Translations under genes and position numbers: made by a program
Assembly: GCF_000426285.1 (NCBI RefSeq)
Contig: NZ_AUFB01000020.1
Location: 1-64,000 of the forward strand
Direction of reading: 5' to 3'
From: Rhizobium leucaenae USDA 9039
GTDB lineage: Bacteria; Pseudomonadota; Alphaproteobacteria; Rhizobiales; Rhizobiaceae
DNA: 64,000 bases
Shown: piece after piece, positions 17,174 through 24,978 of the stretch
How the letters are laid out: each line of letters opens with the position of its first letter
Position numbering within the stretch: the first letter of the stretch is position 1
The notes under the pieces: generated by a model
Told to the model about the DNA's origin: nothing
The model's input: the letters and a program-made list of their open reading frames with translations, nothing else
The model's database searches: none

Positions 17174-17878
17174 TCAAACCCCCAGATATCGGTTTAGCCG
17201 GTCCATGTTGGCGTCGAGCGCATCATTGGAGATTTCGTCGATGACCTTTCCTTGGTCGAGGACGAAGTGCCGGTCGGCGACGGAGGCCGCAAAGCGCAGG
17301 TTCTGTTCGACGAGAATGATGGTCATGCCGCGATCCTTGAGGATGCGCAGCCCCGCGCCGATCTCCTCGACGATGACGGGGGCGATGCCTTCGGTCGGCT
17401 CATCGAGCAGGATGAAATCGGCGCCGGTGCGCAGGACGCGTCCGATCGCCAACATCTGCTGTTCGCCGCCTGAAAGCCGCGTGCCGGGCGTGGTGTCGCG
17501 GCCCTTGAGATTCGGGAAGAGGCTGTAGATTTCCTCTACACTCATCCCGCCCGTTTGCCAGGCTGGCGGGAACATCAGATTTTCGATGACGTTCAGCGTT
17601 GAAAAAATGCCGCGCTCCTCCGGAACGTAGCCGATGCCGAGCCGGGCGACTTTGTGCGCCGGTGTCCGCAAAAGATCGACACCTTTGTAGATGCTGCTGC
17701 CGGCCCGCTTGCTGACGACGCCGATCAGGCTGCGCAGGGTCGTGGTCTTGCCGGCGCCGTTGCGGCCGATCAGGGTGACAACCTCGCCCTTCCTGACGTT
17801 GAATTCCACGCCGTGAAGCACGTGGCTTTCGCCATACCAAGCCTGAAGATTGCTGACGTTTAAAAGTGTTTCAGCCAT
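17174..17878 (-). CDS. livF: Branched-chain-type ABC transporter ATP-binding protein, LivF family
   Basis: 234 aa ATPase. Walker A GRNGAGKTTTLRSLIGV, ABC signature LSGGEQQMLAIGRVL, Walker B FILLDEPTEGIAP and the H-loop replaced region ILVEQNLRFA are all present. The start is ATG at 17878, preceded by GGAGGAACCC and overlapping the livG stop by 8 bp; a longer upstream reading (to 17947) runs inside livG and is rejected. Energises import with LivG. Confidence 0.94.
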   Translation of the reverse strand: MAETLLNVSNLQAWYGESHVLHGVEFNVRKGEVVTLIGRNGAGKTTTLRSLIGVVSKRAGSSIYKGVDLLRTPAHKVARLGIGYVPEERGIFSTLNVIENLMFPPAWQTGGMSVEEIYSLFPNLKGRDTTPGTRLSGGEQQMLAIGRVLRTGADFILLDEPTEGIAPVIVEEIGAGLRILKDRGMTIILVEQNLRFAASVADRHFVLDQGKVIDEISNDALDANMDRLNRYLGV

Positions 17879-18629
17879 GGGTTCCTCCCATATAGGCCTT
17901 GCGAACTTCGCTGTTCGTCGAGACGTCAGCATAGGTGCCCTCGGCAATCACCTCCCCGCGGCGCAGCACCGTGATCGTGTCGGAAAGATCCGCGACGACG
18001 CCAAGATTGTGCTCGACCATCAGCACCGTGCGACCCGTGCCAACGCGGCGGATCAACGCCGCCGTCCTGCCGATGTCTTCCGTGCCCATGCCGGCCATGG
18101 GCTCGTCGAGCAGCAGCACGTCCGGTTCGAGCGCGAGCGTCGTCGCCAGTTCCAGCGCACGCTTGCGTCCGTATGAAAGCTCGCTGGCTTTTGTCCGGGC
18201 CTTTTCGGCGAGACCAACGCTTTCAAGGAGCGCCATCGTCTCTTCGTCAAGGCGTTCCAGACACCGGTTGGACTTCCAGAAGGAGAAGGTTTCCCGCTCG
18301 CGGGCCTGCAGCGCCACGCGCACGTTTGCAAGGGCGCTGAGGTGCGGAAAGACCGACGAGATCTGGAAGGACCGGACGAGGCCAAGCCGGGCGATGTCGG
18401 CAGGCGCCATCTGTGTAATGTCGCGACCCTTAAAAAATATCTGACCGGAGCTTGGCGAAAGAAACTTGGTCAGCAGATTGAACAGCGTGCTTTTGCCGGC
18501 GCCGTTCGGTCCGATCAGCGCGTGGATGGTCCCCGGCCGAATCTGGATGTCGACATTATTGACGGCAATGAAACCGCCGAACGAGCGCGTCAAACTACGC
18601 GCCTCGATGATGGGTGCGTTCTCCGGCAC
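17871..18629 (-). CDS. livG: Branched-chain-type ABC transporter ATP-binding protein, LivG family
   Basis: 252 aa ATPase. Walker A GPNGAGKSTLFNLLTKF, a signature slightly off consensus (LSYGRKRALELATTLAL), Walker B VLLLDEPMAGMG and MVEHNLGVV are visible. First gene of the livGFHM operon. Its upstream region (18630-18899) is shared with the divergent substrate-binding protein gene and holds the third copy of the shared operator-like element, about 100 bp from this start. Confidence 0.94.
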   Translation of the reverse strand: MPENAPIIEARSLTRSFGGFIAVNNVDIQIRPGTIHALIGPNGAGKSTLFNLLTKFLSPSSGQIFFKGRDITQMAPADIARLGLVRSFQISSVFPHLSALANVRVALQARERETFSFWKSNRCLERLDEETMALLESVGLAEKARTKASELSYGRKRALELATTLALEPDVLLLDEPMAGMGTEDIGRTAALIRRVGTGRTVLMVEHNLGVVADLSDTITVLRRGEVIAEGTYADVSTNSEVRKAYMGGTHG

Positions 18630-18728
18630 GAGTCCTCCCTACCGGCTTGATTTTCTCCTCCGGTGGCCGGGTCGAAACCGGGCCACGTGCCTCATCTAGT
18701 AGAAGAGGCAATTTCAGAAAAACACATA

Positions 18729-18745
18729 AAGTCTAATAATGCAAG
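18729..18745 (-). promoter_or_regulatory. Shared operator-like element, copy 3 (livG / substrate-binding protein divergent promoter)
   Basis: AAGTCTAATAATGCAAG, exactly the reverse complement of 14324-14340 and close to 8637-8653. Its location between livG (minus) and the periplasmic binding protein gene (plus) would place the importer, and the downstream catabolic genes on the plus strand, under the same regulator as the molybdenum hydroxylase. Confidence 0.7.
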
Positions 18746-18899
18746 CTTGCGTGACGGCGAAAACTCTGCTTATCTTACCCAGGCATAAGGGTGCAGCGCA
18801 CCATAACGCCGGTTCTTAATCAGAAACAAGTATGATAGCGCAAGTTTAACGTCGGCACTTGAGGAGGAGTTCCAGTGCCGCATCTGGGAGGATGGATTG

Positions 18900-20108
18900 A
18901 TGACGCATTTGCGAATTTTGCTGTCTTGCACCGCGGCTTTCGCTGCAATGAGCATGGGGGCTCACGCTCAGGATTCGGGGCCGATCCGGATCGGCGTCCT
19001 GACCGATGTCAGCGGCCAGTTCTCACATGAGGCGGGCGAGGGGGCGATCGCTGCGGTGAAGATGGCCGTTGAAGATTTCGGCGGCAAGGTCCTCGACCGC
19101 CCGCTGGAAGTAGTCGTGGCCGACCACCAGAACAAGCCGGAAGTTGCCGTCTCCACCGCCCGAGAGTGGTACGAGTCGCAAGGCGTGACGATGATCAACA
19201 ACCTCATCAATTCTGGCATCGCGCTGGCTGTCACGCAGGTTGCCAAAGACGAGGACAAGATCGCGATCGTCAACGGCTCCGGTTCGTCACGTTTGACGAA
19301 CGACGGCTGCACGCCAAACAGCATCCATTACTCATACGATACCTACGCGCTGGCCAATGGCACTGCCAACGAACTGATCCGGGAGGGCAAGAAGAACTGG
19401 TACTTCTTGACTGCCGACTATGCCTTCGGCCATGCGCTGGAAACGGATGCTAGCCAGATCGTCAAAGCGAACGGGGGAACTGTTTCCGGCGCTGTTCGCT
19501 ACCCCATAGAAACCTCCGACCACAGCGCCTTTATGCTGCAGGCGCAGGCTTCGCCCGCCGATGTCATTGCGATGGCAGGGTCCGGAACGACCTTCGTCAA
19601 CGCGGTTAAGTCCGCCGCCGAGTTCGGTCTCGTGTCTTCGGGAAAGACCGTTGCCGGTCTGCTCGTCTGGGATACGGACGTCCATTCACTCGGGCTTGAA
19701 ACCGCACAGGGCATGATCCTGACCAACGCCTTCTATTGGGATCGCGACGAAGAAACCCGTGCCTTTGCCAAGAAATTCGAGGCGCGTGTCGGCCGTCCGC
19801 CACATATGGGCGATGCGGGTGATTACTCCTCAACCATGCACTACCTTCAAGCCGTGAAGGCCGCCGGAACCACCGACACGAAGCAGGTGATGGCGAAGAT
19901 GAAGGAAACACCGGTCAATGACTTCTTCGCCAAGGGCGGCAAGATCCGCGAGGACGGCCGCATGGTGCATGACATGTATGTCTACCAGGTCAAGACGCCG
20001 GATGAATCGAAGAGCGAATGGGACCTTCTGAAGCTTGTCACCACCATTCCAGGCGACCAGGCCTTCCGTCCCCTCTCCGAAAGCCAGTGCCCTCTGGTCA
20101 AGAAGTGA
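18900..20108 (+). CDS. Periplasmic substrate-binding protein of the branched-chain-type ABC importer
   Basis: 402 aa. Signal peptide at residues about 1-22 (hydrophobic core LLSCTAAFAAMSMGAHAQ, cleavage after AHA), then a Leu/Ile/Val-binding type fold: IRIGVLTDVSGQFSHEAGEG and VVVADHQNKPEVAVSTAREW. Conserved elements such as GDAGDYSSTMHYLQAVKAAG follow in the second lobe. Start ATG at 18900 has GGGAGGATGG upstream; a TTG immediately before it is less likely. Binds the imported substrate, presumably the organic acid degraded by the surrounding enzymes. Followed by a stem-loop at 20120 and then the catabolic genes on the same strand. Confidence 0.92.
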   Translation: MTHLRILLSCTAAFAAMSMGAHAQDSGPIRIGVLTDVSGQFSHEAGEGAIAAVKMAVEDFGGKVLDRPLEVVVADHQNKPEVAVSTAREWYESQGVTMINNLINSGIALAVTQVAKDEDKIAIVNGSGSSRLTNDGCTPNSIHYSYDTYALANGTANELIREGKKNWYFLTADYAFGHALETDASQIVKANGGTVSGAVRYPIETSDHSAFMLQAQASPADVIAMAGSGTTFVNAVKSAAEFGLVSSGKTVAGLLVWDTDVHSLGLETAQGMILTNAFYWDRDEETRAFAKKFEARVGRPPHMGDAGDYSSTMHYLQAVKAAGTTDTKQVMAKMKETPVNDFFAKGGKIREDGRMVHDMYVYQVKTPDESKSEWDLLKLVTTIPGDQAFRPLSESQCPLVKK

Positions 20109-20119
20109 TCCGAACAAGT

Positions 20120-20143
20120 GCCCGGCTCTCCTGCGCCGGGCAT
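20120..20143 (+). other. Intercistronic stem-loop after the binding-protein gene
   Basis: TGCCCGGC and GCCGGGCA form an 8-bp stem around an 8-nt loop, with no U tract. Such structures downstream of binding-protein genes usually stabilise the upstream mRNA or attenuate downstream expression; that is inference. Confidence 0.6.
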
Positions 20144-20192
20144 ACCCCAAGCACCGAACGCGGTTGCGATCGGCAGGAAGAGACGAGCAGGC

Positions 20193-20960
20193 ATGACAGA
20201 GATTCAGGTCGAGAAAACTGATGGCGTCGCCATCGTTACACTGAACAGGCCCAACCAACGCAACGCCGTGACCTATGCGATGTGGTGCGAGCTTGCCGAG
20301 CGGTTTCGCCAGTTCGACGCGGATCCTGATGTTCGCGCCATTCTGCTGACCGGCGCCGGCGCGGACTTCTCCGCCGGCGCCGATATCAGCGAGTTCGATG
20401 CGGTAAGGAACGGGGCGGAGGAAAGCACGCGTTACGAGGTCGCCGTCGACGCTGCGGGCGATGCCATCTACGACGTTTCGAAGCCCACGATCGCGGCGTT
20501 GCGCGGCTATTGCCTTGGTGGCGCCGCACATTTGGCCATGTCTTGCGATTTCCGGATTGCGGAAGAAAGCGCCGTGTTCGGTATTCCCGCCGCCAGGCTG
20601 TCGATTGTGTATGGCGTCTCCGCGACGCGCAAGCTGTTCTCGCTCGTCGGGGTCACGGAGGCGAAACGAATTCTCTATTCGGCTAACCGCTTCACCGCCA
20701 GTCAGGCGCTTGGCAACGGCTTCATCGACGCGCTGGCAGATGATGCCACGGCGGCAGCCTTGGAGCGCGCCAATGCCATGGTCGCGAATGCACCCCTGAC
20801 GATCAAGGGCGCGAAGTTCATCCTTAATGGCTGCGCCCGGGGTGATCTCGACCGAACCGAAGCTGAAAGGCTGATAGACCAGGCGAGTTCCAGCGAGGAC
20901 TACGCCGAAGGACGCAAAGCCTTCGCCGAAAAACGGTCGCCGCGATTTATGGGCCGCTGA
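20193..20960 (+). CDS. Crotonase-superfamily (enoyl-CoA hydratase-like) protein with altered active site
   Basis: 255 aa. Crotonase fold is clear: VAIVTLNRPNQRNAVTYAMW, oxyanion hole GADFSAGADISEFD and GYCLGGAAHLAMSCDFRIAE. Both glutamates used by classical hydratases appear to be replaced: the GGG-EL position reads GGAAHLAM, and the PEV-LG position reads GIPAARLSIVYG. A standard hydratase reaction is therefore unlikely; CoA-thioester hydrolysis, isomerisation or ring/lactone opening are possible. Start ATG at 20193 follows GGAAGAGACGAG. First enzyme gene after the binding protein on the plus strand, 66 bp before the SDR gene. Confidence 0.85.
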   Translation: MTEIQVEKTDGVAIVTLNRPNQRNAVTYAMWCELAERFRQFDADPDVRAILLTGAGADFSAGADISEFDAVRNGAEESTRYEVAVDAAGDAIYDVSKPTIAALRGYCLGGAAHLAMSCDFRIAEESAVFGIPAARLSIVYGVSATRKLFSLVGVTEAKRILYSANRFTASQALGNGFIDALADDATAAALERANAMVANAPLTIKGAKFILNGCARGDLDRTEAERLIDQASSSEDYAEGRKAFAEKRSPRFMGR

Positions 20961-21026
20961 GGGCCAGGTTTCAACCAACCCATCAATCCGCTGCAAAGGC
21001 AGCATCTCATCCCAAGGAGACATTCA

Positions 21027-21782
21027 ATGGAAACCAATCTCAAGGGCAAGGTAGCGCTCGTCACGGGCGGAGGCCGCGATGTCGGCGGTGACATCGCGCG
21101 AGCTCTTGCGGCCGAAGGCGCCACCATTGCGGTAAACTACGCCCGGTCGAAAGACGAAGCCCAAGCGGTCGTGCAATCAATCGAGGAAGGCGGCGGCAAG
21201 GCGAAGGCGTATCAGGCGGATATCAGCGAAAATGCTCAGGTCAAGACGATGGTCGCCGCGATCAAGTCTGACTTCGGAACGATTGACATCCTCGTCAATA
21301 ATGCCGGTTACGTCAAATACCAGCGATTTGTGGATTCGACGCCGGACGAATGGAAAAAGCAGATCGACGTGTGCCTCTATGGCGCGATCAATTGCTGCTA
21401 CGAGGTGGCACCGATGATGATCGCCCAGAACTCCGGCAGGATCATCAATCTCGTCGGCGACAGCTCCCGTATCGGCGAAGCCAACCTTGCCCTGGCCGCG
21501 GCAGCGCGCGGCGGCACAATCGCGCTCGGCAAGTCGCTTGCTCGCGAATTCGGTCGCAACAACATCACCGTCAACACCGTCTCGCTCGGCCTGATCGAGA
21601 CCTCGCACTCCGATCCTGACTTCCTCGAGAAGAACCGCGAGAAGATCGTCAAGGCCTATCCGCTTCGGCGGATCGGCAAGCCTGACGACGTGGCGCCGAT
21701 GGTGACTTTCCTTGCCTCTGGCGCGTCCTCCTGGGTGACCGGCCAGGTCGTCAGCGTCAATGGCGGGTTTGCGATGGTCTAA
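21027..21782 (+). CDS. Short-chain dehydrogenase/reductase-fold protein lacking the YxxxK motif
   Basis: 251 aa. The cofactor motif is present (VALVTGGGRDVGGDIARALA), as are VNNAG at about residue 88 and the C-terminal GQVVSVNGGF. Where classical SDRs have Y-x-A-S-K, this protein reads LAAAARGGTIALGKSLA, so the catalytic tyrosine and lysine seem replaced by leucine and arginine. The preceding serine region (LVGDSSRIG) is retained. It may be a catalytically changed SDR or a non-redox enzyme on the fold. Start ATG at 21027 has AAGGAGA upstream. It sits between the crotonase and the CoA ligase genes, 23 bp before the latter. Confidence 0.85.
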   Translation: METNLKGKVALVTGGGRDVGGDIARALAAEGATIAVNYARSKDEAQAVVQSIEEGGGKAKAYQADISENAQVKTMVAAIKSDFGTIDILVNNAGYVKYQRFVDSTPDEWKKQIDVCLYGAINCCYEVAPMMIAQNSGRIINLVGDSSRIGEANLALAAAARGGTIALGKSLAREFGRNNITVNTVSLGLIETSHSDPDFLEKNREKIVKAYPLRRIGKPDDVAPMVTFLASGASSWVTGQVVSVNGGFAMV

Positions 21783-21805
21783 CCGGAGGAAGGGGAGGAA
21801 CTGAA

Positions 21806-23326
21806 ATGATACATTTCGAACTCATTGCACCTGTCGGAGAGATTCTTCGGCGGAACGCTCGCCTGTACCCGGAGAAACTGGCATTTGAGGACAAGACGAG
21901 AGCTGTCTCCTACGCCGAGCTTGATCGTGAAACAGAGGGCCTGGCGGCACGTCTGATCGCTCTCGGTCTACAGAAGGGTCAGGCGGTCGCGATCTATCTG
22001 CCGAATTCCGTCAATTGGGTCATGGCATGTCTCGCCGTGGTCAGGGCCGGCGGCGTGGCGGTCCCGATCAGCATTGAATCGACGGAAGCCGAAACAAGCT
22101 ATCGCATCACCGATTCCGATTGCGTTGCCGTCATTACCCTACCGGACCAGCGCGCGGCGACCGAGTCGTTGCTGCGGCGCCTGGATCAGACCGCCGTCCT
22201 CATCACGGCGAACGATAATGCCGTCTTCGATCTGGCGGACGCTATCGACTTCAAAGACGATCAGGACGTCGACCGCCCCGCCTATATCGTCTACACCTCC
22301 GGAACGACAGGCCAGCCAAAGGGCGTGCTGCTCTCGACGCGGTCGATGCTGTGGGTCACGAGTGCGTGCTGGGCTCCGATCGCCGGGATGAACGGCAACG
22401 ATGTCGTCCTCAACACGTTGCCGCTCTATCATTCCTATGCCCTGAATATTGCCGTGCTGTCGATCATCGCGACCGGCGCCAGCGAATATCTCATGGAGAA
22501 ATTCTCCACCAGTCAGGCTACCGAATTGTTGCGTTCGGGCCGCTTTACCTTCATGCCCGGCGTGCCGACGGTCTTTCATTATTTCCTGTCGGCCTGCCAG
22601 GCGAGCGGTGAGAAGCTGTTGGACTCAGTCAGGGTTTGCGTGTCGGCCGGCGCGATCATGCCCGGAACCCTTAATCGCGATTTCGAAGAGTTTTTCGGCG
22701 TGCCGCTGCTCGATGGCTACGGGATAACCGAAACATCGACAATGGTGACTATGAACTGGCCCGGCCGCTGGCGCGTCTCCGGATCGTGCGGTCTGCCGCT
22801 TCCGGGGCTCACGGTACGCCTCGTAGATCCGAAAACCGGTCTCGATGTACCGGTCGGCATAGAGGGTGAGTTGATCTGCAAAGGCCCCAACCTGATGCAA
22901 GGTTATCACAACAAGACGCTGGAAACTCAGAAAGCTGTGGTCGACGGCTGGTATCATACGGGCGATCTTGCCAGGAGCGATGAGAACGGCTTTTTGACGA
23001 TCACCGGCCGGCTCAAGGAGCTCATCATCCGCGGTGGTCAGAACATTGCCCCCGCAGAGGTCGAGGAAACAATCCTCCTTCACGACGCGATCATGGATTG
23101 CGCGGTGATTGGAATGCCGCACACCATGCTCGGCGAGGTTCCCGTCGCCTGCGTGGTGCTGAGGTCGGCGGAACTCTTCGACCAAGGGACGCTGCTGCGC
23201 CACTGCAAGGAGCGGCTGTCCGCCTACAAGGTCCCGGACAGAGTGTATGTCGTCAACGAAATTCCCCGCACCGGCTCCGGCAAGATCCTGAGGATCAAAC
23301 TCAGGGAAAGCCTGCTAGGCGCATGA
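21806..23326 (+). CDS. AMP-forming acyl/aryl-CoA ligase
   Basis: 506 aa adenylate-forming enzyme. P-loop YTSGTTGQPKGVLLS at about residue 160, GYGITETSTMV at about 305, YHTGDLARSDENGFLTITGR, then the hinge KELIIRGGQNIAPAEVEE and the C-terminal catalytic lysine in PRTGSGKILRIKL. It activates a carboxylic acid to its CoA ester with release of AMP and PPi. Probable entry step of the pathway for the acid imported by the Liv-type system. The family includes benzoate-, furoate- and medium-chain acyl-CoA ligases, and motif reading does not decide among them. An adenylate kinase gene in the same operon could recycle the AMP. Confidence 0.9.
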   Translation: MIHFELIAPVGEILRRNARLYPEKLAFEDKTRAVSYAELDRETEGLAARLIALGLQKGQAVAIYLPNSVNWVMACLAVVRAGGVAVPISIESTEAETSYRITDSDCVAVITLPDQRAATESLLRRLDQTAVLITANDNAVFDLADAIDFKDDQDVDRPAYIVYTSGTTGQPKGVLLSTRSMLWVTSACWAPIAGMNGNDVVLNTLPLYHSYALNIAVLSIIATGASEYLMEKFSTSQATELLRSGRFTFMPGVPTVFHYFLSACQASGEKLLDSVRVCVSAGAIMPGTLNRDFEEFFGVPLLDGYGITETSTMVTMNWPGRWRVSGSCGLPLPGLTVRLVDPKTGLDVPVGIEGELICKGPNLMQGYHNKTLETQKAVVDGWYHTGDLARSDENGFLTITGRLKELIIRGGQNIAPAEVEETILLHDAIMDCAVIGMPHTMLGEVPVACVVLRSAELFDQGTLLRHCKERLSAYKVPDRVYVVNEIPRTGSGKILRIKLRESLLGA

Positions 23327-23348
23327 TGCAATACCATAGGAGGTGCCC

Positions 23349-24509
23349 ATGAACCCGTTTGTTTTCAGCACGACCAGCCAGATCGTGTTCCGGCCCGGCG
23401 CTTCGGCGGAAATCGGTGGTCTCGTCAAGCCGAAGCTCGGGAACCGGGTCCTGTTCGTCACCGACCCTGGGTTGCGCAAGCTCGGTCTTTGTGATCCGGC
23501 GCTGACGTCGCTTTCTAAGGCCGGCATCGAGACGACCGTTTTTGATAGTGTCGAGGCGGATCCGTCGCTTGCGACTGTGCTTGCAGCCAGCCATGCTGCG
23601 AAATCCGCCAGCGTGACGGGTGTCATCGGCTTTGGAGGCGGCTCGTCACTCGACGTTGCCAAGGTCGCAGCATTGCTCAGCGGATCCGGCGAGGACATCG
23701 AAGGCGCCTGGGGCGTCGGCAATGCCAAAGGGCCGCGGCTGCCACTTGTTCTCGTGCCGACGACTGCGGGGACTGGCTCGGAAGTCACCCCGGTGTCGAT
23801 CATCACCGTCCAGGGCGACGAAAAGCGGGGTGTATCCTCGCCGATCATCCTTCCCGACATTGCCATCCTCGATGCCGATCTGACCGTCGGTCTGCCGGCG
23901 CACATCACGGCTGCAACGGGGATCGATGCCATGGTGCATGCCATTGAGGCCTATGCGTCCAGGAACGCCAACAATAATCCGCTGTCGAAGATGCTTGCCC
24001 GTCAGGCGCTTCAATTGCTCGGCGCAAACATCGAGAAAGCGGTTTTCGATGGCAAGGATCGTGACGCCAGAGGTGCCATGCTGCTTGGCTCGATGCTGGC
24101 CGGCCAGGCATTCGCCAACTCGCCCGTGGCGGCCGTCCATGCGCTTGCCTATCCGATTGGTGGGACTTTTCATATCCCGCATGGGCTCTCCAACGCGCTC
24201 GTGCTGCCACACGTCCTGCGCTTTAACGCACCCGAGGCTGCGTCCCTCTATGCGGACATCGCAGCGGACGTCTTCCCCGATCTCGCGTCGGAACAAAGCA
24301 CCCAAAGCCGCTGCGCCGCTTTCATCGAGCGGCTTGCCGATCTTTCCTCGAAGCTGGGATTGCAGCCTCGCTTGCGCGATGTCGGTATCGGTGAGGAGCA
24401 CCTCGCCGCCATGGCGCGCGATGCGATGAAGCAGACGCGGCTTCTCGTCAACAATCCGCGTGACGTCAATGAGGCGGATGCGCTTTCGATCTATAAGGCG
24501 GCATGGTGA
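23349..24509 (+). CDS. Iron-containing alcohol dehydrogenase
   Basis: 386 aa group III alcohol dehydrogenase. Nucleotide motif GFGGGSSLDVAKV at about residue 97, PTTAGTGSEVTPVSI, and metal ligands in ATGIDAMVHAIEAY and HALAYPIGGTFHIPHG. Family members include 4-hydroxybutyrate dehydrogenase, maleylacetate reductase and lactaldehyde reductase. Start ATG at 23349 has AGGAGG five bases upstream; the GTG two codons earlier overlaps that site. The next gene overlaps its stop by 7 bp. Together with the semialdehyde dehydrogenase and the lactonase-like gene of this island it recalls the blcABC (attKLM) set of Agrobacterium for gamma-butyrolactone; this parallel is inference. Confidence 0.88.
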   Translation: MNPFVFSTTSQIVFRPGASAEIGGLVKPKLGNRVLFVTDPGLRKLGLCDPALTSLSKAGIETTVFDSVEADPSLATVLAASHAAKSASVTGVIGFGGGSSLDVAKVAALLSGSGEDIEGAWGVGNAKGPRLPLVLVPTTAGTGSEVTPVSIITVQGDEKRGVSSPIILPDIAILDADLTVGLPAHITAATGIDAMVHAIEAYASRNANNNPLSKMLARQALQLLGANIEKAVFDGKDRDARGAMLLGSMLAGQAFANSPVAAVHALAYPIGGTFHIPHGLSNALVLPHVLRFNAPEAASLYADIAADVFPDLASEQSTQSRCAAFIERLADLSSKLGLQPRLRDVGIGEEHLAAMARDAMKQTRLLVNNPRDVNEADALSIYKAAW

Positions 24510-24946
24510 TGGCAGAACGCGCAGCGCCCGCAAGCAGGTCCTCCTACAAGGTCTTTCGCACCATCGCGACGCGCTGGTCCGACAATGACACCTACGGTCA
24601 CATGAACAATGTCGTCCACTACAGTTTGTTCGACACGGCCGTGAACAGCTTCCTGATCGAAAACGGCGCCTTGAATATCAAAGACGACGCGCATGTCTTT
24701 CTCGTGGTCGAAACGGGTTGCCGGTATCACGCTGAGATGACGTTTCCCGATATGGTTACCGCGGGAATTCGCGTTTCGAGACTAGGCAGCTCATCGGTTC
24801 GCTACGAGATCGGACTGTTTCGAAACGACGAAGACACGGCGTCTGCGGAAGGCTTCTTCGTCCACGTCAATGTAGACCGCATCTCGCGTAGGCCGAGCCC
24901 GTTCGGCGACGCGGCCCGTCGGCTGCTGGAACCGCTCGTCGTCTGA
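24503..24946 (+). CDS. Hotdog-fold acyl-CoA thioesterase (4-hydroxybenzoyl-CoA thioesterase-like)
   Basis: 147 aa. The YbgC/4HBT active-site segment is visible as TRWSDNDTYGHMNNVVHYSL at about residues 23-42, with the catalytic aspartate and the HMNN pair. It hydrolyses an acyl-CoA to free acid. The start overlaps the end of the iron alcohol dehydrogenase gene; ATG at 24503 or 24509 are both possible. Probably releases the acid product or rescues CoA in this pathway. Confidence 0.87.
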   Translation: MVMAERAAPASRSSYKVFRTIATRWSDNDTYGHMNNVVHYSLFDTAVNSFLIENGALNIKDDAHVFLVVETGCRYHAEMTFPDMVTAGIRVSRLGSSSVRYEIGLFRNDEDTASAEGFFVHVNVDRISRRPSPFGDAARRLLEPLVV

Positions 24947-24978
24947 GCAAGAACAAATTTCACGAAAGGACAGTCAAA

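Noticed and set aside
19830..21023. 397-codon minus-strand frame across the crotonase gene
   Set aside because: Covers the binding-protein 3' end and the crotonase in the antisense frame; no family signature or ribosome binding site.
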